A DNA stretch of 64,000 bases from Stictocephala bisonia (GCA_035578905.1 JAQJVL010000148.1:186001-250000), one strand, 5' to 3'; shown: positions 34,607 through 44,910, numbered from the stretch's first letter. Made by a program: numbers and translations. Notes: generated by a model from the sequence alone, not told the origin.

Positions 34607-35880
34607 TTACAAACATTCAATATACAAAAACATGTTCACACCCTTTAATAAACATTCAATATACAAAAATATGGTCTCACCCATTTATAAACATTCAATA
34701 TTATAAAAATATGGTCTCACCCATTTATAAACATTCAATATACAAAAATATGGTCTTACCCATTTACAGACATTCAATGTAAAAAAACATGTTCTCACCC
34801 TTTTATAAACATACTATAAACCAAAATATAGTCTTACTCTTATAAACATACAATATACAAAATATTTTTCTCGTCCATTTATTAACATCCGATATACAAA
34901 GAGGTGTTAACCCTTTTATAAACATGCTATATAAAAAATGAGTACTCACCCTTTTATAAACATTCAATAAACAAAAATATTGTCATACCCTTTTATTTAC
35001 ATTCAATACACACAAACGTGTTCTCACCCTTTTATTTACATTCAATCTACAAAAACGTGTTATCACCTTTTTATAAACATTCAATATACAAAAGCATTTT
35101 CTTGTCCATTTATTAACATCCAATATGAATAAATGAATAACTGAATAAATGAATTTTATTTCCCATAAAAAATATCAAAATACAATCATACAAATTGTGA
35201 GAAATAAGACTGACCACTTTGTCCAGTATCGTGGCCAGTTGCACAATATAACTAAGAAATACTAACATAGAAGTTTGAGTCTAGCATTATGTATATAAAA
35301 GCACTTAGTACATCGCCAACTGCAACATCAGTGACTCTAAGAGTACATTTTATACTGAGACACATTTTTACATAGAGTAAACATAAATAAATATTTATAA
35401 TAATATACAAAGAGCTGTTAACCCTTTTATTATATACAAGGGTTAAAATGATAAAAGGGGGTTTATATATTGTTAACCATTCAATATACAAAAACAAGTT
35501 CTCAACTTTTTATATACTTTCAATATACAAAAATATATTCTCACCTTTTATAAACATTAATATACAAAATCATTTTCTCGTCTATTTATTACAATCCAAA
35601 ATAAAGAAACGTGTTCTCACCCTTTTACAAACATTGCATATACAAAAATATAGTCTCACCCTTTTATAAACATTCAATATACAAAAATATGTTCTCGCCT
35701 TTTTATAAACAATCAATAAACAAAAATATGTTCTCACTCTTTTATAAACATTTAATATAAAAAAAAACATGTACTCTAACTTTTATAAACATTTAATATA
35801 CAAAAATATGTTCTCACCCTTTTATAAACATTCATTATACAAAAACGTATTCTCACCATTTTATAAATATTCAATATACA
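34607..35880 (+). repeat. ~40-bp minisatellite inside repeat Q
   Basis: Units contain CATTCAATATACAAAAATAT and GTTCTCACCCTTTTATAAA. The array is interrupted at 35125-35395 by a foreign fragment, and units on both sides are quite diverged. Far fewer copies occur in the inverted Q copy (44215-44570). Confidence 0.85.
35125..35395 (-). mobile_element. LINE 3'-end fragment inside the Q minisatellite
   Basis: On the minus strand the segment ends GGGAAATAAAATTCATTTAT followed by ATTCAGTTATTCATTTATTC. This AATAAA plus short-tandem tail is typical of CR1/RTE-type LINE 3' ends. No confident coding part remains. Confidence 0.45.
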
Positions 35881-36404
35881 AAAACAGATCCTCCAGTACA
35901 TATTCTAAAGCGGTTTTCCTCGTGCTAGTTTCAAACATAAACTGTTTCCATAATCCAAAAGTTATATCCGTTCAACCATTAAGCAGAAACATTAGTGTGT
36001 TTTGGAGATTCACAAGAAAACAACCAAATTTGCTAAATATCCCCTTCCTCCCCGCCGCCCCACATAATTCAATGTTGGCCTTCTTCAGAAATGCTGTTTT
36101 CCCAACTATAATGACTTGCCAAGATGTTTCATTTTATAGGCTTTACCAAGAATTACCACTTATTGTTAATGACCATTGTTTTCCAAATTATATTTGAACA
36201 TTAACAGTTATTTCATAACTGTTATATATTATAAGGTGTAACTGTGTTCTTGAATTAACTAGTTTTTGATAAATACGCTACCATATAGTCTGCTTTTTTT
36301 AATTTTTTAGAAACATATTGTATAAGAACGTATCATTGTTTGAGAATAGGGAAAATATTACTTTGTAAAGATAAACAAGTATGCATTCAGGAACACATTC
36401 TAGG

Positions 36405-36480
36405 TCTCTTTCTAGCTTAGTGGTTAACAATTCTGTCTTCAATGCAGATTGTCACGGGATCAATTCTCGGGAGGTCCACT
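36405..36480 (+). mobile_element. tRNA-like SINE unit at the end of Q
   Basis: A-box TAGCTTAGTGG (36413-36423) and a B-box-like GGGATCAATTCTCGG (36456-36470). The inverted Q copy has TAGCCTAGTGATTAGC and CACGGGTTGGATTACC at the same places. Box conservation in both copies supports a tRNA origin. Confidence 0.6.
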
Positions 36481-36699
36481 TAATAATTTACCAAAGGGGT
36501 TCGGACCGTTGTCCCTTAACAGTGTTTGTCTACTTACGTATGAAATTTTACTGGTGCGAATAAATTTAGAGGCATTATTACTTTTTTTAAAGGGTCATTG
36601 TTCAAAATACATAACATTAACACTAATTTTATAACTGTTATAAAATAAAATTTGTAACAGTATTCTTGTATTAACTAGTATTTAAACTCTGCTACTATA

Positions 36700-36815
36700 C
36701 TTTTGAGTCTGACCCTGGTTAGTAACAATGACTACCCTTGTTCATCTACACTCATCACACTCATTCTCCCCTCATACTCGCCCATATCTCTACCATTGGT
36801 GTCTTCGTGATGCAT
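36700..36815 (+). repeat. Family D tail fragment
   Basis: From GAGTCTGACCCTGGTTAGTA to CGCCCATATCTCTACC. Only the distal part of D. Confidence 0.65.
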
Positions 36816-36859
36816 AATGAATAATAATGAGTTGATAATAACTTAAGTCAAATTTTCTT

Positions 36860-37020
36860 TAGAAAGAGAAATTTATTAAAAGCCCAATAGTAAGGTAACT
36901 AAGGGACGGATAGCTTTACACGGAATCCAAACCAATAGAATTGGTCTGATTTTCAGCTAACTGACAAGCCTGATATACGGTTCTCTTGTTTTGACAACAT
37001 CCGGAACCTGACAACCTTGA
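36860..37020 (-). repeat. Family D fragment
   Basis: Contains ACACGGAATCCAAACCAATA, CAGCTAACTGACAAGCC and ACATCCGGAACC. It is followed shortly by the hairpin insertion at 37062. Confidence 0.65.
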
Positions 37021-37049
37021 CTGGTTGAAAACATGTTAGTTCGGATTCA

Positions 37050-37301
37050 TTAAAATCTATTCAGTACAAGTAAACGTCACACAACACAAATTTATTACAA
37101 TATAAGCACAAAATGCACAAATATATTACAATACAAGTACAAAATGCACGAATATTATGGTGATCAGTAGCCGCCATTTTGATATATTAGTGCATTTTGT
37201 GCTTATATTGTAATAAATTTATGTTGTGTGACGTTTACTTGTACTGTATATGTACCAACGCGTACTTTGCTAATTAAAACCTACAGTATTTAAAATCTAT
37301 T
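37050..37301. mobile_element. 228-bp hairpin insertion with 12-bp target duplication
   Basis: The direct repeat TTAAAATCTATT lies at 37050-37061 and 37290-37301. Inside it, 37062-37126 and 37182-37246 are nearly perfect inverted arms of 65 bases (CAGTACAAGTAAACGTCACA at the outer left). The left arm continues into a 31-bp near-duplicate of itself. There is no ORF. A 43-base unpaired tail lies on the right. Confidence 0.8.
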
Positions 37302-37337
37302 GAAAATAAGTTTGAATTATGATGATGTTATTCATTT

Positions 37338-37770
37338 CTAAGACGACAATCGTAGAGATATGGGCGAATATGAGGGACGAAAGAGTGTGATGAGTGTAGA
37401 TGTGAGTGTAGTGAAATCATTGATACTAACTAAGGTTGACTGTTCCTCAGAAAGAGCTATTTATTAATAGCATACTAGCCAGGGAAACTAAGGGACTTAC
37501 AGATTTACGTGGAATCCAAACTACGTAGTATTTTTCTGTTTTTCGGCTAATTGACGAGCCTAAAACTCAGTTGTCTTTCCAAAAACATCTGGAACTTCAA
37601 TACCACCCTACATGGACACCCCATACTTCTCTAGTAGTGTCCACACCGATGGCAACCATTGATTGGACGCCGTATTAGTATTAAGAGAACCGAGTATTGA
37701 AGCTATCACCTACCATTTTCACAACATTTTGACCCCATGTACTTCTAAGCCTCTAGTGCTGACAGTTTCT
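37338..37770 (-). repeat. Dispersed repeat family D, near-complete copy
   Basis: Starts AAGACGACAATCGTAGAGAT and carries GTGGAATCCAAACTACGTAG, CTTCTCTAGTAGTGTCCAC and CTCTAGTGCTGACAG. The outer CGACAATCGTAGAGATATGG end defines the family's distal boundary. Confidence 0.8.
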
Positions 37771-38666
37771 GAAGTGGCACACTAGCCTTATTGTAAGAAC
37801 AAATTTGTCTTAATCACAATTTTTACATAAACCCTGGAGTATATACACGTGTTTCTAAACTCAGAGTATATTTCAGATTAAATTATTTCATGTGTTGAAT
37901 ATGCGAAAACTAATTAAATATCAAATAAATATTTTGACTTGAAAATTGTCTACTTTAATGTATGCCTATATCATAAATAAACAACTCGATTAAAAGTGTG
38001 AATAATTTTAAAGTGAGTAACAGTTCTTCTTCAAGATATAATAGTATTTACTCAGCAATGAAAATTTAAATATAAATACAACAAATAACAAATTAATCGT
38101 TACATTTTCAAGCTAATGATGTCATAAATGGCTAAAGCTTGATTTTGTGGAATATTTTTAATGCTTTATATTTAAAATATTAATTTATATACCCATGTTG
38201 ATGGTGAGCTTAATTCACTATGAGAATAGTGAACACATAACCCATCACTTCCTACAATCTAAAGGCCTTGCCTGTAAATATCTGAGTAAAACAATAGGCC
38301 ATTAGTGGCATTGACGAGTCTCGCGATACCTACAAGAACCGAATGTTTTAAAGTTTATTTTTTTATTTGAGGAGGCAGATAAGTAAACGCTGTCTTGCCC
38401 AACAAGTTCTTTAAAAAATGTTTTATTCTTAAATAAATCATTTTCACGTAGAACATATTTAGATTGAAATGCTCGAATAATTCATTAACTGAGTAAAGTT
38501 TACTTTTGTGGTTTCAGAGGTAGGTAAAACCAAAACTTTATATTTACTTTGAATCTTTCTTTATAGGGAAAACTGGAAAAGTTTTTAATGTGTATATAGA
38601 TTTATTCAGAGACCAACTAAATATAAAGTTTTGACTTATTGGGGATTTATTTAATATTTATGCCAG
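37771..38666. other. AT-rich DNA with a D head remnant
   Basis: The segment at 38205-38325 (GTTGATGGTGAGC, then CATTAGTGGCATTGACGAG) is a decayed head of D. The remainder shows nothing. Confidence 0.45.
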
Positions 38667-40546
38667 GAAACAACTAGCCTTAGTTTGAAACAACTAGCCT
38701 TAGTTTGAAACAACTAGCCTTAGTTTGAAACAACTAGCCTTAGTTTGAAACAACTAGCCTTAGTTTGAAACAACTAGCCTTAGTTTGAAACAACTAGCCT
38801 TAGTTTGAAACAACTATGCTTAGTTTGAAACAACTAGCCTTAGTTTGAAACAACTAGCCTTAGTTTGAAACAACTAGCCTTAGTTTGAAACAACTAGCCT
38901 TAGTTTGAAACAACTAGCCTTAGTTTGAAACAACTAGCCTTAGTTTGAAACAACTAGCCTTAGTTTGAAACAACTATGCTTAGTTTGAAACAACTAGCCT
39001 TAGTTTGAAACAACTAGCCTTAGTTTGAAACAACTAGCCTTAGTTTGAAACAACTAGCCTTAGTTTGAAACAACTAGCCTTAGTTTGAAACAACTAGCCT
39101 TAGTTTGAAACAACTAGCCTTAGTTTGAAACAACTAGCCTTAGTTTGAAACAACTAGCCTTAGTTTGAAACAACTAGCCTTAGTTTGAAACAACTAGCCT
39201 TAGTTTGAAACAACTAGCCTTAGTTTGAAACAACTAGCCTTAGTTTGAAACAACTAGCCTTAGTTTGAAACAACTAGCCTTAGTTTGAAACAACTAGCCT
39301 TAGTTTGAAACAACTAGCCTTAGTTTGAAACAACTAGCCTTAGTTTGAAACAACTAGCCTTAGTTTGAAACAACTAGCCTTAGTTTGAAACAACTAGCCT
39401 TAGTTTGAAACAACTAGCCTTAGTTTGAAACAACTAGCCTTAGTTTGAAACAACTAGCCTTAGTTTGAAACAACTAGCCTTAGTTCGAAACAACTAGCCT
39501 TAGTTCGAAACAACTAGCCTTAGTTTGAAACAACTAGCCTTAGTTTGAAACAACTAGCCTTAGTTTGAAACAACTAGCCTTAGTTTGAAACAACTAGCCT
39601 TAGTTTGAAACAACTAGCCTTAGTTTGAAACAACTATGCTTAGTTTGAAACAACTAGCCTTAGTTTGAAACAACTATGCTTAGTTTGAAACAACTAGCCT
39701 TAGTTTGAAACAACTAGCCTTAGTTTGAAACAACTAGCCTTAGTTTGAAACAACTAGCCTTAGTTTGAAACAACTAGCCTTAGTTTGAAACAACTAGCCT
39801 TAGTTTGAAACAACTAGCCTTAGTTTGAAACAACTAGCCTTAGTTTGAAACAACTAGCCTTAGTTTGAAACAACTAGCCTTAGATTGAAACAACTAGCCT
39901 TAGTTTGAAACAACTAGCCTTAGTTTGAAACAACTAGCCTTAGTTTGAAACAACTAGCCTTAGTTTGAAACAACTAGCCTTAGTTTGAAACAACTAGCCT
40001 TAGTTTGAAACAACTAGCCTTAGTTTGAAACAACTAGCCTTAGTTTGAAACAACTAGCCTTAGTTTGAAACAACTAGCCTTAGTTTGAAACAACTATGCT
40101 TAGTTTGAAACAACTAGCCTTAGTTTGAAACAACTATGCTTAGTTTGAAACAACTAGCCTTAGTTTGAAACAACTAGCCTTAGTTTGAAACAACTAGCCT
40201 TAGTTTGAAACAACTAGCCTTAGTTTGAAACAACTAGCCTTAGTTTGAAACAACTAGCCTTAGTTTGAAACAACTAGCCTTAGTTTGAAACAACTAGCCT
40301 TAGTTTGAAACAACTAGCCTTAGTTTGAAACAACTAGCCTTAGATTGAAACAACTAGCCTTAGTTTGAAACAACTAGCCTTAGTTTGAAACAACTAGCCT
40401 TAGTTTGAAACAACTAGCCTTAGTTTGAAACAACTAGCCTTAGTTTGAAACAACTAGCCTTAGTTTGAAACAACTAGCCTTAGTTTGAAACAACTAGCCT
40501 TAGTTTGAAACAACTAGCCTTAGTTTGAAACAACCAGCCTTAGTTT
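38667..40546 (+). repeat. Homogeneous 20-bp satellite array, 94 units
   Basis: The unit GAAACAACTAGCCTTAGTTT is repeated without spacers for 1880 bases. Rare variants are ACTATGCTTAG (38811, 38971, 39631, 39671, 40091, 40131), TTCG (39481, 39501) and TAGATTG (39881, 40341). The near-identity of units points to recent amplification or ongoing homogenisation. No ORF spans it. Confidence 0.97.
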
Positions 40547-40778
40547 TAAACTTGTAAGTCAACAACCGTTGACGAAAGTTTCCATCCATCAGTTTAATTC
40601 CGATAAATACTCTACATTTCTAAAGCAGAGCTATCTATGTAATAGAGTATATTTAGCATTGCAAAAGCCATACATTTATTATCTCCTTTAAAGTGAGATT
40701 CTGGTTTTTGAATATCTAAAAACTAATTCCTGTTAATAAATATATTAGAAGAGTTGTAATCCCTAGGGCTGCTATTTA
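40547..40778. other. Short unique spacer
   Basis: AT-rich sequence between the 20-bp satellite and the Penelope-like element. Nothing recognised. Confidence 0.5.
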
Positions 40779-40841
40779 TAATAATGTTATAATAAAAAGA
40801 AACAATAACTTAGCACCCTTATATAGTTTTTTATTAAATTA

Positions 40842-40882
40842 TCACCGACCGGTTTCGGCATTTATGCCATCTTCATAGGTGA
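40842..40882 (-). ncRNA. Hammerhead-ribozyme-like motif, left terminal repeat
   Basis: On the minus strand: TCACC, then TATGAAGA, a perfect GGCAT/ATGCC stem, GAAACCGGTC, then GGTGA pairing with TCACC. This is the layout of a minimal hammerhead with tiny helix III (CCGG) as known from Penelope-like elements. The first core box departs from CUGANGA (UAUGAAGA), so self-cleavage is doubtful. Confidence 0.45.
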
Positions 40883-40969
40883 ATATGTGTTTACAAAAAA
40901 ATAAAATTTAGTAAATAATTATCATAAAGGAAACATATGTTAAATTAGTGAATATTTTTCTTCTGGTGG

Positions 40970-41714
40970 TTAGTTGTCATTTTGTGTGTTGTTTCTTATA
41001 TGTATAATTGTTTCGAATATTGGGTTTCTTTTTTGTGTTAACATGGTGTTGATTAAATTATTGGGATTTTCTTTGTTGTGTTTATAAATTTCAAGTTCTT
41101 CTTGAGAATCTAGTTTTTTGCTTTTAGAACAGAATTTTAGAATTTTCATGTTGGTTTTCATATTTGTGTAGTTGTGATTATTGTTTAGTAAGTGTTCTGT
41201 AAAGGAAGATTTCATTGAAGTTCTGTTGTTTGATTTTAGAGCTTGTTCATTAAATCTTCGTTTAAATGATCGTCCTGTTTGTCCAATGTAATAGTTTGAG
41301 CAGTCTGAACATTCAATTTTGTAAATTCCTGATTTATCAAATATATCTTGGGTTTTATGTAATTTGGAAGTGGATTTCTTTTGTATTATGTTAAATGCGT
41401 TGTTATTTGTTTTAAAACCTATTTTGAATTTTTCTTTTTTAGAGGTTTTTCTAATTGCTTTATTAAGTATTGTGTTGTGGGGAACACAGATGAATTTTCT
41501 ATTTTCTGGTTCTACTTGACAAATGTTTCTATTTTTAATTTTTATTTTATGTAATATTTTGTCGATTGTGGAAGGTTTATAACCATTAGCTATTGCTATT
41601 TGTTTGATTATTTTGAATTCTTCATTGAAATCATGTTTGTCCATTGGTACTTCTACTAGTCTTTTAATAAAAGATCGAAATGAAGCCATTTTATGACACC
41701 ATGGATGATTGGAA
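40970..41714 (-). pseudogene. Penelope-like C-terminal part with GIY-YIG endonuclease
   Basis: The frame continues with HPWCHKMASFRSFIKRLVEV, a linker with basic segments (KIKIKNRN), then FICVPHNTILNKAI, and the endonuclease SGIYKIECSDCSNYYIGQTG followed by RSFKRRFNEQ and TEHLLNNNH. The GIY and YIG triads, the following arginine and the later conserved Glu/His are present. The CxxC between GIY and YIG is typical of Penelope-type nucleases. It ends QNDN at a stop at 40970, three bases from the 3' inverted repeat. Except for the single frameshift upstream it looks intact. Confidence 0.9.
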
Positions 41715-42600
41715 TTTTTGGGATTATAAGATCTGATTGAATGTTCTTTCTGTAAATTTTAAATTTATGTTTTGATGAATTTTGATAAATTGTTAAATCT
41801 AAAAAGTTGATTTCCTTATTTTGGCTTTCCATTGTAAATTTGATTGTTTTAGAGATGGAATTCAGATAGTTTAGAAGTTGAATTTGTTGATCTCTTGTTC
41901 CTTTGAATAAACAAATAATATCATCAACGTAACGAAACCAATAAATTAAGTTGTTTCTAAAGGGATTTTTATCATTAATGATTTTTGATGATTCTAGATT
42001 ATTCATGTAAATATCAGCAAGAAGACCTGAAAGAGGAGAACCCATTGCCAAACCTTCTTCTTGTTTGTAAAATTTATCATTAAATTCAAAGTAGTTCTGA
42101 TTTACACTTACTTTTGTTAGGTTGATTATATCGTTGATGTTGGATTCAGTTAGGTTATTCATACTTTTTTCTAAATTTTCACGAAGAATTTTTATTGTTT
42201 CATTAATTGGAATGTTTGAGTACATATTTTGTACATCAAAAGAAATAAATGAAGAATCTTTCGGAATGTTGATGTTTTTTATATTCTCTATTAACTCTAG
42301 TCTGTTTTTGATGGTGAAATTATTTGTGTATTGTATGTTGTTTTTGATAAATTGATTGAGGAACTTGCATAATTTGTATGAAGGGGCATTTTGGTAATTA
42401 ACTACAGGTCTGATTGGGATTCCGTTTTTATGTGTTTTAGGTTGACCTCTCATTTTAGGAGCTTTTGGGTTGATTTGTTTTAGTCTGTTCTTTTCTATTG
42501 TAGAAAGAGATTTACTTTTTGTGATAGTAGAATTCAATGTTTTTAGATAATCAGCAGTAGGATCTATAATTAGATAACCAGAAGAAAAATATTCACTAAT
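41715..42600 (-). pseudogene. Penelope-like reverse transcriptase domain
   Basis: From the right inverted repeat the frame reads IIDPTADYLKTLN, then NPKAPKMRGQPKTHK and GIPIRPVVNYQNAPSYKL, SFDVQNMYSNIPI (first catalytic Asp), EGLAMGSPLSGLLADIYMN, and YWFRYVDDIICLFKG (catalytic YVDD), followed by INFLDLTI. These are the polymerase motifs of Penelope/telomerase-like reverse transcriptases, with intact catalytic aspartates. The usual N-terminal 150-200 residues are absent. The frame ends wrongly at 41656; an A missing in the run at 41715-41719 moves the continuing HPWCHKMASFR sequence to another frame. No ATG is needed for this call. Confidence 0.9.
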
Positions 42601-42662
42601 TTAACATATGTTTCCTTTATGATAATTATTTACTAAATTTTATTTGTTTTGTAAACACATAT

Positions 42663-42703
42663 TCACCTATGAAGATGGCATAAATGCCGAAACCGGTCGG
42701 TGA
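42663..42703 (+). ncRNA. Hammerhead-ribozyme-like motif, right terminal repeat
   Basis: Same motif as at 40842-40882 but on the plus strand because this arm is inverted. Stems and core are identical, including the same deviation in the first core box. Confidence 0.45.
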
Positions 42704-42758
42704 TAATTTAATAAAAAACTATATAAGGGTGCTAAGTTATTGTTTTTTTTATTATAAC

Positions 42759-42763
<5 letters not shown>

Positions 42764-42808
<45 letters not shown>
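42764..42808. repeat. (TA)n microsatellite
   Basis: About 22 TA dinucleotides directly beside the Penelope-like element's right terminus. Confidence 0.95.
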
Positions 42809-42811
<3 letters not shown>

Positions 42812-43104
42812 TAATAAAAACACACCTCATGAGTACTATGGTAGAATTATGGTACCTTTGACCAGAATTCCACCGATTGGAGACACTATTGGAACTCATC
42901 AAAATATATTTTATTCGTGTAAAAATGAGGGTTTATGAAAGAACGACAGAATTTACTTGTGTTTATAAGAGTATTACTGAGTTTCTTTCATAAAAACTGA
43001 AAGTGTGTAACAAATATGATTACAACATGAATAGTTTTTACGGCTTGGAAATAAATTTATTCATTTTATGTTATTACTCCCCATAACTGTTATATAATAG
43101 AAGT

Positions 43105-43357
43105 AATACTGGTTTAAGTTACCTTTTTCTGTCTTAACAGTTCTTGAATTACATTTCTGTTATGTAAACAAAGCACACAAAACTTCATCATCAGGCTTCC
43201 AAAAAACGTCACTGTTTGAGACATTATTCGTATTTTTAGGTTTCAAACATCGACGTTTTTAGAGCCTGATAATGAAGCCTTATATTCCTTGAAATGAACA
43301 TTGTAGTAATGTAATTGAAGAACTGTTATGACAGAATAAGGTAACTTAAACCGGTAT
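43105..43357. mobile_element. Hairpin (inverted-repeat) element
   Basis: The left arm (ACTGGTTTAAGTTACCTTTT, AACAGTTCTTGAATTACAT, CATCATCAGGCTTCC, AAAAACGTCACTGTTTGAG) is mirrored by the right arm (CAAACATCGACGTTTTT, GCCTGATAATGAAGCC, GTAATTGAAGAACTGTTATG, GGTAACTTAAACCGGTA). The arms are about 115 bases long with more mismatches than the other hairpins, so it is probably older. No target duplication could be fixed. Confidence 0.7.
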
Positions 43358-43394
43358 TTATTAGAAATAACTCATAACAAGTATCACTCAGTGA

Positions 43395-44910
43395 GTTTTT
43401 TCCTTTTTACGCGATTGGAATTTCACACTTGAGTTAGCAAACGTTGTGATTGGACAACGGTCCGATCCCCTTTGGTAAATTATTAAATGGAGCTCCCGGT
43501 AATCCAACCCGTGACAATCTGCATTGAAAACAGCAGTGCTAATCACTAGGCTAGCAAACCACTTAGAATGTGTTCCTGAATGTACATGACTTTATCTTTA
43601 CTGAATAATATTTTCCCTAATCTTATGGAACGATGAGGTATTATGCCAATTTATTCCTAAAAAAAATACAAAAATAAATAAGTGGTTCAAAGAATTGGCA
43701 CAAACTTTCCCCCATATTAAACACTAAAAAATCAAAACTTTGAAAAATACCAGTTTGATTCCCAAATATGTTTTTATCATAGCTCAAAAAACTAGTGAAG
43801 TTAGAGATATACTATTTTTACTAAAATTTTTTAAATTGTAATTTACATCTTTCTTGAACATTTATACAATAAGTGTTACTGTTCAAATATAATTTGCAAA
43901 ACGATGGTCCTTAACAATAAGTGGTAGTTCTTAGTAAAGCCTATAAAAGGAAACATCTTGGCAAGTCATTATAGTTGAGGAAACAGTTTTACTGAAGAAG
44001 GCCAACATTGAATTATGAGGGGTGGCGGGGAGGAGGGGGACATTTAGCAAAGTTGGTTGTGTTTTCTTGTGAGTCTCTAAAACACACTAATGTTTCTGAA
44101 CGAATATAACTGTAGGATTGTTGAAACAGTTTTACAGCAGTTTATGTTTGATACTAGCATGAGGAAAAACTGCTTGAAAATATGTACCAGGGGATTTAAA
44201 TGGGTGAGAATTTGTTTTTGTATTTGAATGTTTAACAGAAGAGGAGCTTTTATTTATTTTTGATGGTATTAAAAAGGCGAGAACATGTTTTTATATTGTA
44301 CGTATGTTAATTAAAGGGTGAGATTATATTTTTGTATATTTAACGTTTATAAAGAGCGAGAATAAAATTTGGTATATTGAACATATATAAAAGGACGAGA
44401 ACACGTTTTCATGAAGTTATTGTTTATAAAAAGGCCGAGCACATCTTTTTGTAATTGAATACGCATATAAGGGATAGAACATAATTTTGTACATTGAATG
44501 TTCATAAAAGAGTGAGAACATGTTTATAAAAGGGCGAAAACATATATTTGTATACTGAATTTCCAGAAGATTCCTTCACTCTTATGTTTTAACATAATCA
44601 GTGAAGGATTTTAACATAATCACACTAAATTATCGTTGAACTGATAAATGTTGAGTTCTGCGTTACTTAGAGGAACACAAAAAATATTTTGTTTCCATAA
44701 TTATAATTATTTTTAACTACATACTATCAAATATGTGTTATCATTTCATTGGTGAATTCAATACCTGTTCAATAGCGGCCCTTATATTTCGCTAATGAGG
44801 CAGACAAATCACATCTCCGAAATCATTATCACACTCCGTGTGTCTGCGAGCACACAACGTTAACAACGGCACAAAGATTGGTTTTTTCAATTAAAGCATT
44901 GTTCATCATT
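43395..44910 (-). repeat. Composite repeat Q, right (inverted) copy
   Basis: The reverse complement matches 34400-36560 block by block: tRNA-like unit at 43490-43565, CCAACATTGAATTATGAGG at 44003, a short minisatellite at 44215-44570, and CACACTCCGTGTGTCTG near 44830. It is about 650 bases shorter, mainly because it has fewer minisatellite units and lacks the LINE fragment. It ends at the LINE relic at 44905. Confidence 0.75.

Larger units (their letters stand above)
34400..36560 (+). repeat. Composite repeat Q, left (plus) copy
   Basis: About 2.2 kb that reappears in reverse complement at 43395-44910. Order: unique block with ACACACGGAGTGTGATAATG (34460-34600), a 40-bp minisatellite (34607-35880), a unique block with AACATTAGTGTGTTTTGGAG and CATAATTCAATGTTGGCC (35890-36230), and a tRNA-like unit (36413-36470). 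ORFs at 35448-35669 and 35769-36197 follow the minisatellite and have no support as genes. It could be a large non-autonomous TE; class unknown. Confidence 0.75.
40779..42766 (-). mobile_element. Penelope-like element bounded by inverted copies of its 3' end
   Basis: Bases 40779-40967 and 42576-42766 are inverted, almost identical copies (outer AATGTTATAATAAAAA, inner ATATTTTTCTTCTGG). Between them is a single minus-strand polymerase gene, broken once. The left arm is the natural 3' UTR. The right arm is joined directly to coding sequence at the IIDPTADYLKTLN region, so the element is 5'-truncated and capped by an inverted 3' UTR. Penelope-like elements are known to carry such complex termini. 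The flank at 42767 is a (TA)n tract. Confidence 0.9.

Noticed and set aside
35769..36197. 142-codon ORF in repeat Q
   Set aside because: Its first third is minisatellite translation (FYKHSLYKN) and the inverted Q copy does not keep the frame open.
38667..40546. CRISPR-like regular 20-bp repeats
   Set aside because: The units are contiguous with no spacers, and the surrounding DNA is eukaryotic. It is a satellite.
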